Positions 25,038 to 32,417 of a stretch of 64,000 nt of DNA are shown one piece after another. A model generated the notes under the pieces. That model saw only the letters and a program-made list of their open reading frames with translations, did no database searches and was not told the origin of the DNA. The stretch comes from Geomonas diazotrophica. GTDB taxonomy: Bacteria > Desulfobacterota > Desulfuromonadia > Geobacterales > Geobacteraceae. Position numbers and translations under genes: made by a program. The stretch is taken from the NCBI RefSeq assembly GCF_018919385.1, contig NZ_JAHLMF010000018.1, positions 28,829-92,828 on the forward strand, in the 5' to 3' direction. Position 1 is the stretch's first letter. The number at the start of each line of letters is the position of its first letter.

Positions 25038-25065
25038 AATATATCCGGATAGGCGAATATGTCAA
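25038..25065 (-). promoter_or_regulatory. arsR: arsR promoter with embedded operator 1
   Basis: On the minus strand TTGACA (25060-25065) and TATATT (25038-25043) are 16 bases apart, a near-consensus promoter. The imperfect palindrome ATATCCG-N6-CGAATAT at 25041-25060 fills the spacer, the right place for repression. Transcription should start at or next to the first base of the arsR ATG (25031). Confidence 0.7.
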
Positions 25066-25089
25066 GATAAAAGCTCGCCGGCGCGTTAC

Positions 25090-25350
25090 TGGTTGAGAAA
25101 ACGCGCCTGGAGGGAGCCGGGTCGGGGAAGATGGCCAGGAAGAGGCGCCGTCCGCCCGGCTTCACGCTCCGCAATAACCGCTTTGCTCCGCAGCATCGAT
25201 TCGTGGTAAAGTCCGTCCTGCTTGCCCGATTGCGCCAGATACGCCCCTGCAGCGTTTGATCGGTCGCTCAGAACGACTCGAAACCCTGTTTTCGGTCCGC
25301 CTGCGCATTTTCTCACCCTCTGGTTGACTATGAAACTCCGTTGCCGACAT
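25090..25350 (-). pseudogene. Decayed copy of the 21716-22126 gene
   Basis: The minus-strand sequence retains YHESMLRSKAVIAEREAG, matching YHESMLGGKLAIAERE of the intact gene. The DNA around the original N-terminal part (TCTGGTTGACTATGAAAC on the plus strand) aligns with the corresponding stretch near 22050-22080. Frame changes and missing segments rule out a full product. The following alkyltransferase-like gene starts just beyond it on the opposite strand. Confidence 0.7.
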
Positions 25351-25353
25351 GCG

Positions 25354-25695
25354 ATGAACTCATCCACCTATAGAAACATCTATGCTGCCGTCTCCCGGAT
25401 CCCCCGAGGTCAGGTCGCGACCTACGGGCAGATAGCCCTATTGGCGGGACTGCCCGGACGGGCTCGCCAGGTGGGCTACGCGCTGAGCGCCCTCAACGAT
25501 CCGTCGGTCCCCTGGCATCGCGTCATCAACGCCAAGGGAGAGATCAGCCCACGTTCCGGCGGCAGCGAGGCGGATGAACTGCAGCGCTTGCGGCTGGAGG
25601 ACGAGGGAATCCGCTTCGACTCCCACGGGCGCATCCCGCTTCACCTCTACCGCTGGCGCCCCCAAGAAGCCTTCCTTGACACGGTATCGGTATGA
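25354..25695 (+). CDS. Alkyltransferase-like protein (Atl/MGMT family, no catalytic Cys)
   Basis: The 113-residue protein is the DNA-binding domain of the O6-alkylguanine-DNA alkyltransferase family. It shows IPRGQVATYGQIA, the helix region GRARQVGYALS and the active-site loop VPWHRVINAKGEIS. The acceptor cysteine of PCHRV is replaced by tryptophan (PWHRV), the defining change of Atl proteins, which bind and bend alkylated DNA and pass it to nucleotide-excision repair. ATG 25354 was chosen because the upstream open frame belongs to the decayed gene on the other strand. There is no obvious operon partner. Confidence 0.88.
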   Translation: MNSSTYRNIYAAVSRIPRGQVATYGQIALLAGLPGRARQVGYALSALNDPSVPWHRVINAKGEISPRSGGSEADELQRLRLEDEGIRFDSHGRIPLHLYRWRPQEAFLDTVSV

Positions 25696-25867
25696 GCGTG
25701 GCGCGATAACACGTCTTCCTGACGAACGACCATGAACCCTTTGTAATAACCAATTGACATGAGAAGTAGAAAAAGATTAAATTAGTCCGCATTGAACTTC
25801 CCTTCCCCCCCGACCATCGCTTTGGCATAGACAGCTTGTTCTTATCGGATTTCCCTTGGAGGCTGTT

Positions 25868-26989
25868 GTGGACACCTATTTTGCTCCCGCCGAACACGCT
25901 ACCGAAGAACAGCTCAAAGAAGAAATCGCCAAAGTCGCAACTAACCCGATTATCCACGAACTGCTGAACTCGATAGGCGGATTGATAGCGGTACTGGACG
26001 AGCACCGACAGGTCGTCGGCCTCAACGTCTCCTTCCTGAAAACCCTCGGCGTCGACGACCCCGGTTCGGTACTGGGGCTCCGCCTTGGCGAAGCGCTCGG
26101 GTGCATCCACTGCGCTGACGAGCCGCACGGCTGCGGGACTACGCGGCACTGCAGCACCTGCGGGGCCGTTATCGCCATGGTTTCCGTGCTGGCCGACGGT
26201 AAGCCGGTGGAGGAACTCTGCTCGCTTACCACCCGGAAGGGGGAGGCGGTCGCGGACTACGCGATAATGGTCCGTGCCAGTGCCTTGAAGCTGGAGGAAC
26301 AGACCTTCATCCTGCTCTTCCTGCACGACGTAACCCTGGAGCATCTGCGCGCGGCGCTGGAGAGAACCTTCTTCCATGACATGGGCAACATGTTCACCGG
26401 GCTGCTGGGGGCGAGCCAGTACCTGGTCCGGGAAAATCAGTCCGAGCTGGCCGCCATGATCTATCGTGCCGCCCAGAGACTGTACAAGGAAATGGAGATC
26501 CAGAGGTGCCTCTTCAAGAACGATTTCCTCGAGTACCGCCCATCGCACGATGACACGACCGCTGCCGAACTGCTGGCCGAGCTCAAAGGGATATTCGTCA
26601 AGCACGATGCCGCAGCCGACAAGTCGATGCAGCTCCCCGACTCGCTCCCGTCGCTTACCGTGAAGACCGACAAGTCACTAGCATTGCGGGTGATGTCGAA
26701 CATGGTCATGAACGCCCTGGAGGCAACGGAGGAGCATGGCGAGGTGAAGCTTTGGTTCGAGCAGGAGCAGGACGCCTTGCAATTCTGCGTCTGGAATGAA
26801 AAGGCCATCCCGCAGGAGATCCAGTGCCGGATCTTCCAGCGCAGCTTCAGTACCAAGGAAGGGGCGGGCCGCGGCGTGGGAACCTTCTCCATGCAACTGA
26901 TCGGCGAGAAGATGCTGGGTGGCAAGGTCAGCTTCTCCTCCTCCACACAGCAGGGAACCCTGTTCAAGTTCCTGATACCTGCAAGCTGA
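25868..26989 (+). CDS. PAS-domain sensor histidine kinase with cysteine cluster
   Basis: The 373-residue soluble protein has a PAS-like N-terminal domain (about residues 25-160) containing Cys79, Cys82, Cys89, Cys95 and Cys98 in a CX2CX6CX5CX2C pattern. This could bind a metal or iron-sulfur cluster, or act as a thiol switch. A phosphoacceptor candidate is His170 (FFHDMGN), followed by an ATPase domain with N-box NMVMNALEATE and glycine box GAGRGVGTFSMQLIGEKMLGG. No membrane segment is seen, so it senses a cytoplasmic signal. GGAGG is 5 bases before GTG 25868. No response regulator lies beside it. Confidence 0.85.
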   Translation: MDTYFAPAEHATEEQLKEEIAKVATNPIIHELLNSIGGLIAVLDEHRQVVGLNVSFLKTLGVDDPGSVLGLRLGEALGCIHCADEPHGCGTTRHCSTCGAVIAMVSVLADGKPVEELCSLTTRKGEAVADYAIMVRASALKLEEQTFILLFLHDVTLEHLRAALERTFFHDMGNMFTGLLGASQYLVRENQSELAAMIYRAAQRLYKEMEIQRCLFKNDFLEYRPSHDDTTAAELLAELKGIFVKHDAAADKSMQLPDSLPSLTVKTDKSLALRVMSNMVMNALEATEEHGEVKLWFEQEQDALQFCVWNEKAIPQEIQCRIFQRSFSTKEGAGRGVGTFSMQLIGEKMLGGKVSFSSSTQQGTLFKFLIPAS

Positions 26990-27129
26990 CCGAACGTCCC
27001 CCCTTCAAACCGCCGAGAATCCCCTAATCGTGCCTGATTCGGGCCTTATTGCCGCTCCTGATAGCAAAGCAATGATCGAGTGCTATAGTCATAGCTGTGA
27101 TTATTTCGCTATCAAGGGAGGAGAGGCGT

Positions 27130-27684
27130 ATGAGTCAGTATCAGATAGCCGTTATCGTGGGGAGCCTGCGCCGCGATTCGATCAACCGCAAGCTGGCCAA
27201 CGCGCTGGTAAAGCTCGGGCCTGCCGACTTCTCTTTCAAGATGCTGGAGATAGGAGACCTGCCGCTTTACAACCAGGACGAGGATGACAACCAGGCACAG
27301 TCGGTCGTGCGCCTGAAAAGCGAGGTCAAGGCGGCAACGGGGCTCATCTTCGTCACGCCCGAGTACAACCGTTCCATGCCCGGGGTGCTCAAGAATGCCC
27401 TCGACAATGCCTCGCGCCCCTACGGCACCAGCGCCTGGGCCGGGAAACCCGCCGGGGTCCTCGGGGCTTCCATCGGGCAGATCGGCACCGCACTGGCCCA
27501 GCAGCACCTGCGCAACACCCTGGCCTACCTCGACGTCCCGACCATGGGGCAGCCGGAGGTCTTCATCCAGGTCAAGGAAGGCTTCTTCGATGCGGCAGGC
27601 GCCATCACCAGTCCCGAAACGATCAAATTCCTGCAGGGGTGGATGGACCGCTACGTTCAGTGGGTGAAGCGCCACGCCGAATGA
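27130..27684 (+). CDS. NADPH-dependent FMN reductase family protein
   Basis: The 184-residue flavodoxin-like protein shows the FMN phosphate loop GSLRRDSINRKLA near the N-terminus, PLYNQDEDD, and the family motif TPEYNRSMPGVLKNALDNASRP. It belongs to the ChrR/azoreductase-like NADPH:FMN oxidoreductases, which reduce quinones, azo compounds or chromate; the physiological substrate is unknown. GGGAGGAG precedes ATG 27130. A strong terminator follows the stop, so the gene is a single-gene unit. Confidence 0.9.
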   Translation: MSQYQIAVIVGSLRRDSINRKLANALVKLGPADFSFKMLEIGDLPLYNQDEDDNQAQSVVRLKSEVKAATGLIFVTPEYNRSMPGVLKNALDNASRPYGTSAWAGKPAGVLGASIGQIGTALAQQHLRNTLAYLDVPTMGQPEVFIQVKEGFFDAAGAITSPETIKFLQGWMDRYVQWVKRHAE

Positions 27685-27706
27685 TACCCCGCAGGCAACC
27701 TACACA

Positions 27707-27743
27707 AAAAAAGCCCACCGGCTCAGACCCCGGTGGGCTTTTT
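27707..27743. terminator. Bidirectional terminator
   Basis: AAAAGCCCACCGG pairs with CCGGTGGGCTTTT around an 8-base loop, with T-runs in both directions. It separates the FMN reductase gene from the convergent peptidase gene. Confidence 0.9.
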
Positions 27744-27765
27744 CGTCAGGCGGCACAGCAGGCCA

Positions 27766-28515
27766 TCAGATGATGCGCTTGGCGCCGAGATAACGCGGTC
27801 GATAATAGTCGCTGTTCATGTCGGAGATGGTCACCTCCCCTTTCCCGGATGAGGCGTGTATCATCTTGCCGTCGCCAAGATAGATCCCGACGTGGGACGG
27901 GTACTCCGCGTAGGTCTGGAAGAACACCAGGTCCCCCTTGCGCAACTCGCCCGGGGGGACGTCGCTGCCGACGTTGATCTGCTCCCGGGCCGTTCGCGGC
28001 AGGTCGATCTGGTTGGCGTGGAATACCTGCTGCACGAAGCTCGAGCAGTCGATACCGTCCGCCCCCTCGCCGCCGAACCGGTAAGGGGTGCCAAGGTACT
28101 GCGCCGCGGTTTCCTCGATCTGCTCTACCTCGGCTGCCGCCGCGGGCCTCATGGGTGGAAGGGGTGCGGGCACCGGTTCGCCCTCCACCTCTGCCGTCTC
28201 CAGGGCCGCGGTTCCGCGGTAGGCGGTGGGGAGTCCAAGCCCGAATTCGAGGGCGCCGGGCAACGACTGCGTCGACTGGAAGGAAGAGGCGTTGGAACCG
28301 GAGCCGGAAACGGACAGGGCCAGGGTGCTTTGCATCATCTGGATCCGAAGCATTTCGGCTGCAACCTGGGGAGAAACCGCCTCCCTGCCGGCCGCTGCAC
28401 TGACTGACTGCAGCAGCGACTCGAACCCTGAGGATGCGGCAGGGATCTTCTTTTCCACGCACGCGTCACGGAGCGACGCCAAGGTGGATGTTACCTGCAA
28501 AGGATTTATGGTCAT
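27766..28515 (-). CDS. C40 (NlpC/P60) peptidase
   Basis: The 249-residue protein has a C-terminal NlpC/P60 domain (about residues 130-249) with catalytic Cys157 (GIDCSSF), His208 (PSHVGIY) and a further His220 (KMIHAS). These enzymes cut peptidoglycan stem peptides. The first 125 residues are low-complexity and helical, without a classical signal peptide, as in rod-type muralytic proteins that are exported by another route. A sigma-54 promoter lies upstream. Because flagellar and pilus genes of Geobacter relatives often use sigma-54, a role in remodelling the wall for an envelope-spanning machine is inferred, not shown. Confidence 0.87.
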   Translation of the reverse strand: MTINPLQVTSTLASLRDACVEKKIPAASSGFESLLQSVSAAAGREAVSPQVAAEMLRIQMMQSTLALSVSGSGSNASSFQSTQSLPGALEFGLGLPTAYRGTAALETAEVEGEPVPAPLPPMRPAAAAEVEQIEETAAQYLGTPYRFGGEGADGIDCSSFVQQVFHANQIDLPRTAREQINVGSDVPPGELRKGDLVFFQTYAEYPSHVGIYLGDGKMIHASSGKGEVTISDMNSDYYRPRYLGAKRII

Positions 28516-28677
28516 TTTCTCACTCGGTTCGGTGGTGTAGCCCCGGCAGATAGGGGTGCCGCAGCTGGCGCGTTTTTGACGCGAGTCAACGCTCCGTCAC
28601 TGCCGTTGCCCCCCAAGCGCGGAGCAGCGCCGGTTTTGGCGGCATTTTCAGCGAAGATGGAACGGCCGTGGTGTGAC

Positions 28678-28697
28678 TTGCAATTAGGCAGCCAAGA
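28678..28697 (-). promoter_or_regulatory. Sigma-54 (RpoN) promoter of the C40 peptidase gene
   Basis: On the minus strand TTGGCTGCCTAATTGCAAG contains the -24 GG and -12 GC exactly 10 bases apart and fits TGGC-N7-TTGCA. The start would lie near 28668, giving an untranslated leader of about 150 bases. Confidence 0.65.
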
Positions 28698-28763
28698 TGG
28701 AAAGGGTGACACGCTGGAAGGGAGATGGATGCAGAGGCTTGGCTGATGACGGGAGGTGAAGGT

Positions 28764-28970
28764 TCAGTCGCCGAAGGCTTCGCTGTCGGAAATCTCTGAC
28801 GACTCCCGCGAAGTCTTCACCACCGTGCCGCGGTAAAGGATGTATTGTCTTTGACAAGCGCAGGAATAGGACAGCCTGACGCTCCAGTGGGCCTGCACGT
28901 AACCGGGGTATTCGTTACGCAAGCCGCACTCACAGGTAAACCCGTTCTTGTCGTGCTCTATATTCGCCAT
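28764..28970 (-). CDS. Small cysteine-rich protein (68 aa)
   Basis: I do not recognise a family. The protein MANIEHDKNGF... has a CECG pair near residue 13 and a CAC pair near residue 38, a spacing suggestive of a small zinc ribbon. Nothing suggests a signal peptide. ATG 28970 is preceded by AGGGGGAC on the minus strand; the frame extends 7 residues further upstream without a better signal. It lies upstream of the sigma-54-controlled peptidase gene but the long gap and the internal promoter argue against co-transcription. Confidence 0.6.
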   Translation of the reverse strand: MANIEHDKNGFTCECGLRNEYPGYVQAHWSVRLSYSCACQRQYILYRGTVVKTSRESSEISDSEAFGD

Positions 28971-29242
28971 GAAGTCCCCCTGCCCTGCCACAACAAAATA
29001 ATGAAGATTCCAGCTTCAAATCCAGTTCGCAGGTTTTTCTCCGTTATATCAACTATCTTAGCACGAAGAACCTGCCGTCGGCCCCATTAAAACGGCCGCC
29101 GTTTTTTCTGTATACGATTCTATGCAGCTTCACATGAAAGTCAACTTCCCCGTACGAGCGAATTGCAAATCGTCCCTTTGCTATTTATCGGGAGGCCGTC
29201 ACCCAGAGTGACGCCGGCAGGTTGCTCTCAGTCAAATGCCGG

Positions 29243-29270
29243 TTGCTTTACCCCCCCGTAATAGTGTAAT
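29243..29270 (+). promoter_or_regulatory. Candidate promoter of the riboswitch-controlled gene
   Basis: TTGCTT (29243-29248) and TGTAAT (29265-29270) are 16 bases apart, upstream of the aptamer that begins near 29329. The rest of the 28971-29242 gap shows no gene. Confidence 0.4.
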
Positions 29271-29328
29271 GTATTCAACGTCATAGACATAGCGACCGGT
29301 CCACCCCGGCCGCCCTCTCATACAGATC

Positions 29329-29413
29329 GATACACGATAATACTAAACCACCCGCGAGGGTGGGACGGAAAGCCCATTGGGTCTCACGAAGACAGCCGGG
29401 TTGCCGAAATATC
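29329..29413 (+). promoter_or_regulatory. GEMM-I cyclic dinucleotide riboswitch (cGAMP-type likely)
   Basis: The stretch has the GEMM-I layout. A closing helix pairs GATA (29329-29332) with TATC (29410-29413). A P2 hairpin CCACCC-GCGA-GGGTGG with a GNRA tetraloop follows ACTAAACC. Then comes the conserved GGGACGGAAAGCC, a P3 hairpin GTCT-CACGA-AGAC, and CAGCCGGGTTGCCGAAA. The segment AATACTAAACC is, as I recall, the version seen in Geobacter GEMM-Ib aptamers that prefer 3',3'-cGAMP to c-di-GMP. Ligand preference is inferred from that resemblance only. It precedes the coiled-coil gene at 29472. Confidence 0.88.
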
Positions 29414-29437
29414 ATATTAGGCAACGCGGCTTTTCTT
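29395..29437 (+). terminator. Riboswitch expression-platform terminator
   Basis: GCCGGGTTGCC (29395-29405), part of the aptamer's 3' side, can instead pair with GGCAACGCGGC (29420-29430; one mismatch), followed by TTTTCTT. Ligand binding would hold the first strand in the aptamer and prevent termination, so an ON switch is predicted. Confidence 0.8.
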
Positions 29438-29471
29438 GTTCGGTAACCGAGTAGCGGATACTGGAGGTCTC

Positions 29472-31751
29472 ATGCTGGCACTCGATAGCACCATCGGCTG
29501 TATCGAAGTATCCGAATCAGAAGTCGTCGATATCTACCGCTCTTCCCCCATCACCCGGAGCTCCGACAAACGCTCCGAGACCATGGAAGCCTACCTCTGC
29601 GCGATCAGAAGGAAGACCCTGGTGAAGGTGTACCTCTCGCTGGTGGTGAACGACCACAGGATCTACGTCTACACCACCCCCGGCAAGGGCAGGAGCGAGC
29701 AGGAGTATCCCAGGGAAGTCGAGAAAGCCCTCAGCTACGCCAGGGCCATGGGTTTCGCGCCGGAGCGGGTCGATCTCAGCTACAGCCCGGCAATGCGCGA
29801 GGTGGTGGTACGCAACACCAAGGTCCTGCGCCTTCCCGGAACCAAGGGGACCGGCAACCTGAAGCACGGTCTCGCCGGCGCCCCGGTCCTCCCCATCCTT
29901 CACAAGAGCGAGCTCGAGGCTCCTGAAGCGCCTGCCGCAATCACATCTCCCGTTGCCGTTCCCGTCCCTATTCCCGTCCCTATTCCCGTCCATGTTTCCG
30001 CCATCGCTCCGTCCACTCCTCCGACTGCCGCTCCCTCCAAAGCTCCGACTGATGCCCCGGTCGGCTCTCCGGCCGCCGCTCGTGCGGCTGAAGGAACCGA
30101 AACTGCGGAGCTCGGGATCGCCCTGGCGCGGTTGCAACACGAGCAGCGGACCCTGGCGACGGAGCGGGATGTCCTGACGAAGCAGCTGCAACAGCTCGCG
30201 GCGCAACAGAGCGAGGCGGCAAACCAACTTGCGGCCGCGCGGAAGAGCTTGGAGGAACTTGCCGGGGAAAGGGACGCGCTCCTTTCCCGGCAGCGGCAGG
30301 CCGACGAGCTCATGGCGGCAAAAGACACCGAGATCTCTGAACTGCAGAAGCAGGCCGACGGCTTTGCCCTGGAGCTGGAGACAGCGGCGAACCGAAACGC
30401 CGAAATATCGCGCGAGCGCGACGCGATGGTGGAAAATCTTGCCCAAGCCCGGCAGGACATCGCCAAGCTCTGCGCCGAACGTGACGCGGCGTTGGCAGGC
30501 GTGGGATCGGTGACGCAGCAACACCGGGAAGCGGCGACCCAACTCGACGAGACCAGGCAGGAACTCGGGAGGACCTCCGACGAGGCCGCGCGGGCCCTGC
30601 AGCGGATCGAGGCACTGGAAGCGTCCGTAAGAAAGCAGGAAGGGGAGCTGGCTTCCCTGCGGAAGGAACTGGCAGGCGTGATGTCGGAAAGGGATGCGGC
30701 ACTGCAGCGGCTTGCTTCTGAGGACGGTTCGAAGGGGAGTGCAGAGGCCGACCTGGAACGGCTGCGCCAGGAACTGGAGCGCGCCGGCGACGAAAGGGAC
30801 GCGGCCCTGGCGCGGTTGGCCGCCAGCGAAGAGCTGCAGCTGTCCGCAGCCGATGGCGAGTCGGCGCGGTTGCGACAGGAGCTTGAGCGGATGGGGGCCG
30901 AAAGGGATGCAGCCCTGCAGCGAGTCGCCGTGTTGGAAGAGGGGCAGGAGGCTGCACGGGTCGAAAAGTCGGGGCACGAACCGGAATGGATGCGTGCCCG
31001 GCAGTCCCCCCCCGAACCAATGGAGGAGACCACGTCGGCGCCCCCCCCGGGGCGCGGTGATGAGCCCGCCAGGCCCCGCCAGGGCGAGGAACTCTTCACG
31101 GGCCGGATCCTGCCGGGACTCCAGGATGCCTTGGAGCCGCTTCCGGCGTTCACGGAAAGCACTCTCCCTCCGTTCGCCGACTTGCAGGCGCCGCCTCTCC
31201 TCGGTCATCCGTGGGACACGGCGGCAGACGCTGACGAGATCCCCGCGGCTACCGAAACGGCGGGAGACTACTCCTTCGGAGGACAGGAAACCTCGTTCGT
31301 TCCCCTGGGGGAGCTGCAGGACGGCTTCTTCTCGGCGGGCGACGATGCGGCGCCGGTCCGCTTCCTGCTGGAAACCGGCCTCGACGCCATCGAATGCCCG
31401 GCCGCAGAAAACGTCCTGGAACTGCACCAGTCCATCAACAACGCCTACCTCTCGCCGGAGGGAACGGGAGGCCAGGAAAGCTGCCAGGGGTACATCTGCT
31501 GTCTGAGCAAAGGGGAGGGGAAACGGGTTTTCGCCGCCATCTACGGCACGAAGAGCCACCGGACCAGGGTCTACCTGCCGGAGAGTCAGCCCCAGGACGA
31601 CGATTCCTACGCCAGGACGGTACGCGGTGCCATAAGCTTCGCTGAGGAGGTAGGGCTGATGATGGAGCGGGTTCCGCTCGAGGCGACCGGACCGAAACGA
31701 CGGGATCGCCTCAAGCGGTGCCCGGCCTTGAGGTTAGCCGAAACGAAATGA
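29472..31751 (+). CDS. Riboswitch-controlled coiled-coil protein with duplicated end domains
   Basis: I do not recognise a family. The 759-residue protein has an N-terminal domain of about 120 residues, a proline/valine/alanine-rich linker (PVPIPVPIPV), a long coiled coil (roughly residues 215-515) built of repeats such as ERDAALxRLA, an acidic/proline linker, and a C-terminal domain of about 125 residues. The end domains resemble each other: YLCAIRRKTLVKVYLSLVV...RIYVYTTP...ALSYARAMGFAPERVDL against YICCLSKGEGKRVFAAIYG...RVYLPESQ...AISFAEEVGLMMERVPL. No signal peptide or membrane helix is seen. GGAGG is 4 bases before ATG 29472. Control by a cyclic-dinucleotide riboswitch suggests a role in surface-associated or extracellular-respiration growth. 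Confidence 0.8.
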   Translation: MLALDSTIGCIEVSESEVVDIYRSSPITRSSDKRSETMEAYLCAIRRKTLVKVYLSLVVNDHRIYVYTTPGKGRSEQEYPREVEKALSYARAMGFAPERVDLSYSPAMREVVVRNTKVLRLPGTKGTGNLKHGLAGAPVLPILHKSELEAPEAPAAITSPVAVPVPIPVPIPVHVSAIAPSTPPTAAPSKAPTDAPVGSPAAARAAEGTETAELGIALARLQHEQRTLATERDVLTKQLQQLAAQQSEAANQLAAARKSLEELAGERDALLSRQRQADELMAAKDTEISELQKQADGFALELETAANRNAEISRERDAMVENLAQARQDIAKLCAERDAALAGVGSVTQQHREAATQLDETRQELGRTSDEAARALQRIEALEASVRKQEGELASLRKELAGVMSERDAALQRLASEDGSKGSAEADLERLRQELERAGDERDAALARLAASEELQLSAADGESARLRQELERMGAERDAALQRVAVLEEGQEAARVEKSGHEPEWMRARQSPPEPMEETTSAPPPGRGDEPARPRQGEELFTGRILPGLQDALEPLPAFTESTLPPFADLQAPPLLGHPWDTAADADEIPAATETAGDYSFGGQETSFVPLGELQDGFFSAGDDAAPVRFLLETGLDAIECPAAENVLELHQSINNAYLSPEGTGGQESCQGYICCLSKGEGKRVFAAIYGTKSHRTRVYLPESQPQDDDSYARTVRGAISFAEEVGLMMERVPLEATGPKRRDRLKRCPALRLAETK

Positions 31752-31758
31752 CGCGGCT

Positions 31759-31974
31759 TCAAGCCTGCTGCTTTCTCTTGAAAAGGAAGTCGCTCCACCT
31801 CTCCCCTGCCCTGGTGAGAGGCTGCTGCGACTTCCGTATCGGGTCACGCCCGATCTGTACCCACCCGGAAGACCTCTGAAAGGCGATGATCTTCTTTTCC
31901 CGGATCAGGTAATCAAGCATATATGAAGGGACCTTCTTCTCTTCCCCGTTGTGAAAAATCACCGTGACGCCCAT
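31759..31974 (-). CDS. Small protein of GSU3473-like family
   Basis: The 71-residue protein starts MGVTVIFHNGEEKKVPSYML and continues DYLIREKKIIAFQRSSGWVQ and IGRDPIR, a pattern I associate with a small Geobacter family annotated after GSU3473, whose function is unknown. GGAG lies 6 bases before ATG 31974; a GTG 20 codons upstream is possible but has no good ribosome site. The stop codon is 7 bases from that of the convergent coiled-coil gene. No membrane or signal segment is seen. Confidence 0.65.
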   Translation of the reverse strand: MGVTVIFHNGEEKKVPSYMLDYLIREKKIIAFQRSSGWVQIGRDPIRKSQQPLTRAGERWSDFLFKRKQQA

Positions 31975-32034
31975 GCGGTTCTCCGTTTGGTAGTACTCCC
32001 CTTTCTGACCTGAATCGTCGAATTCGACACCCAC

Positions 32035-32287
32035 CCCCTTTCTTCATAAATCATGCCAGCCACCTAAAGCATTCTATCCCACGGGCCCCACCGATTCAAG
32101 GGCTTATTGGCGGGAGAGAGCGCCGGTAGCGCCGCAGGCGACCCGCTCGCGGCGTGCCCGTCACCGTCCCCTGTGCCCGAGCAAGAACCGTCGTCAAAAA
32201 ACGCGTAGCGCCCTTGCTATTTCATGAACAACTGCTAAGTTTCTACCTTGTGTTTGAAATCTTTAATAATAATCAGGAGGTGTTCAC
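32035..32287. other. Upstream region of the first electron-conduit operon
   Basis: The non-coding gap between 32035 and the conduit start at 32418 is GC-rich up to about 32215 and AT-rich after it. No gene, second GEMM aptamer or clear -35/-10 pair is seen. The AT-rich part 32220-32275 is the likely promoter area. Confidence 0.4.
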
Positions 32288-32317
32288 ATGATTGTGACGG
32301 ACTACGACAGCTCATAA
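32288..32317 (+). CDS. Possible nine-codon leader peptide
   Basis: ATG 32288 is preceded by a near-perfect AGGAGGTG with good spacing and opens a frame of nine codons (MIVTDYDSS) ending in TAA. It lies 100 bases before the decaheme cytochrome gene, which has its own AAGGAGG. It might be a regulatory leader or the remnant of a lost gene start. The strength of the ribosome site is the only evidence. Confidence 0.35.
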   Translation: MIVTDYDSS

Positions 32318-32417
32318 ATCGCGCCGACCCCGAAGTCCCCTGTAGGGCATATCTGCCGTGGCTTCATTCCGGATCCAGAAGCAGCCTTCATGCGACAACC
32401 AGAGACAAGGAGGATTT

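Noticed and set aside
32035..32417. Second GEMM aptamer before the conduit 1 operon
   Set aside because: The GGGACG-AAAGCC core and closing helix are absent.
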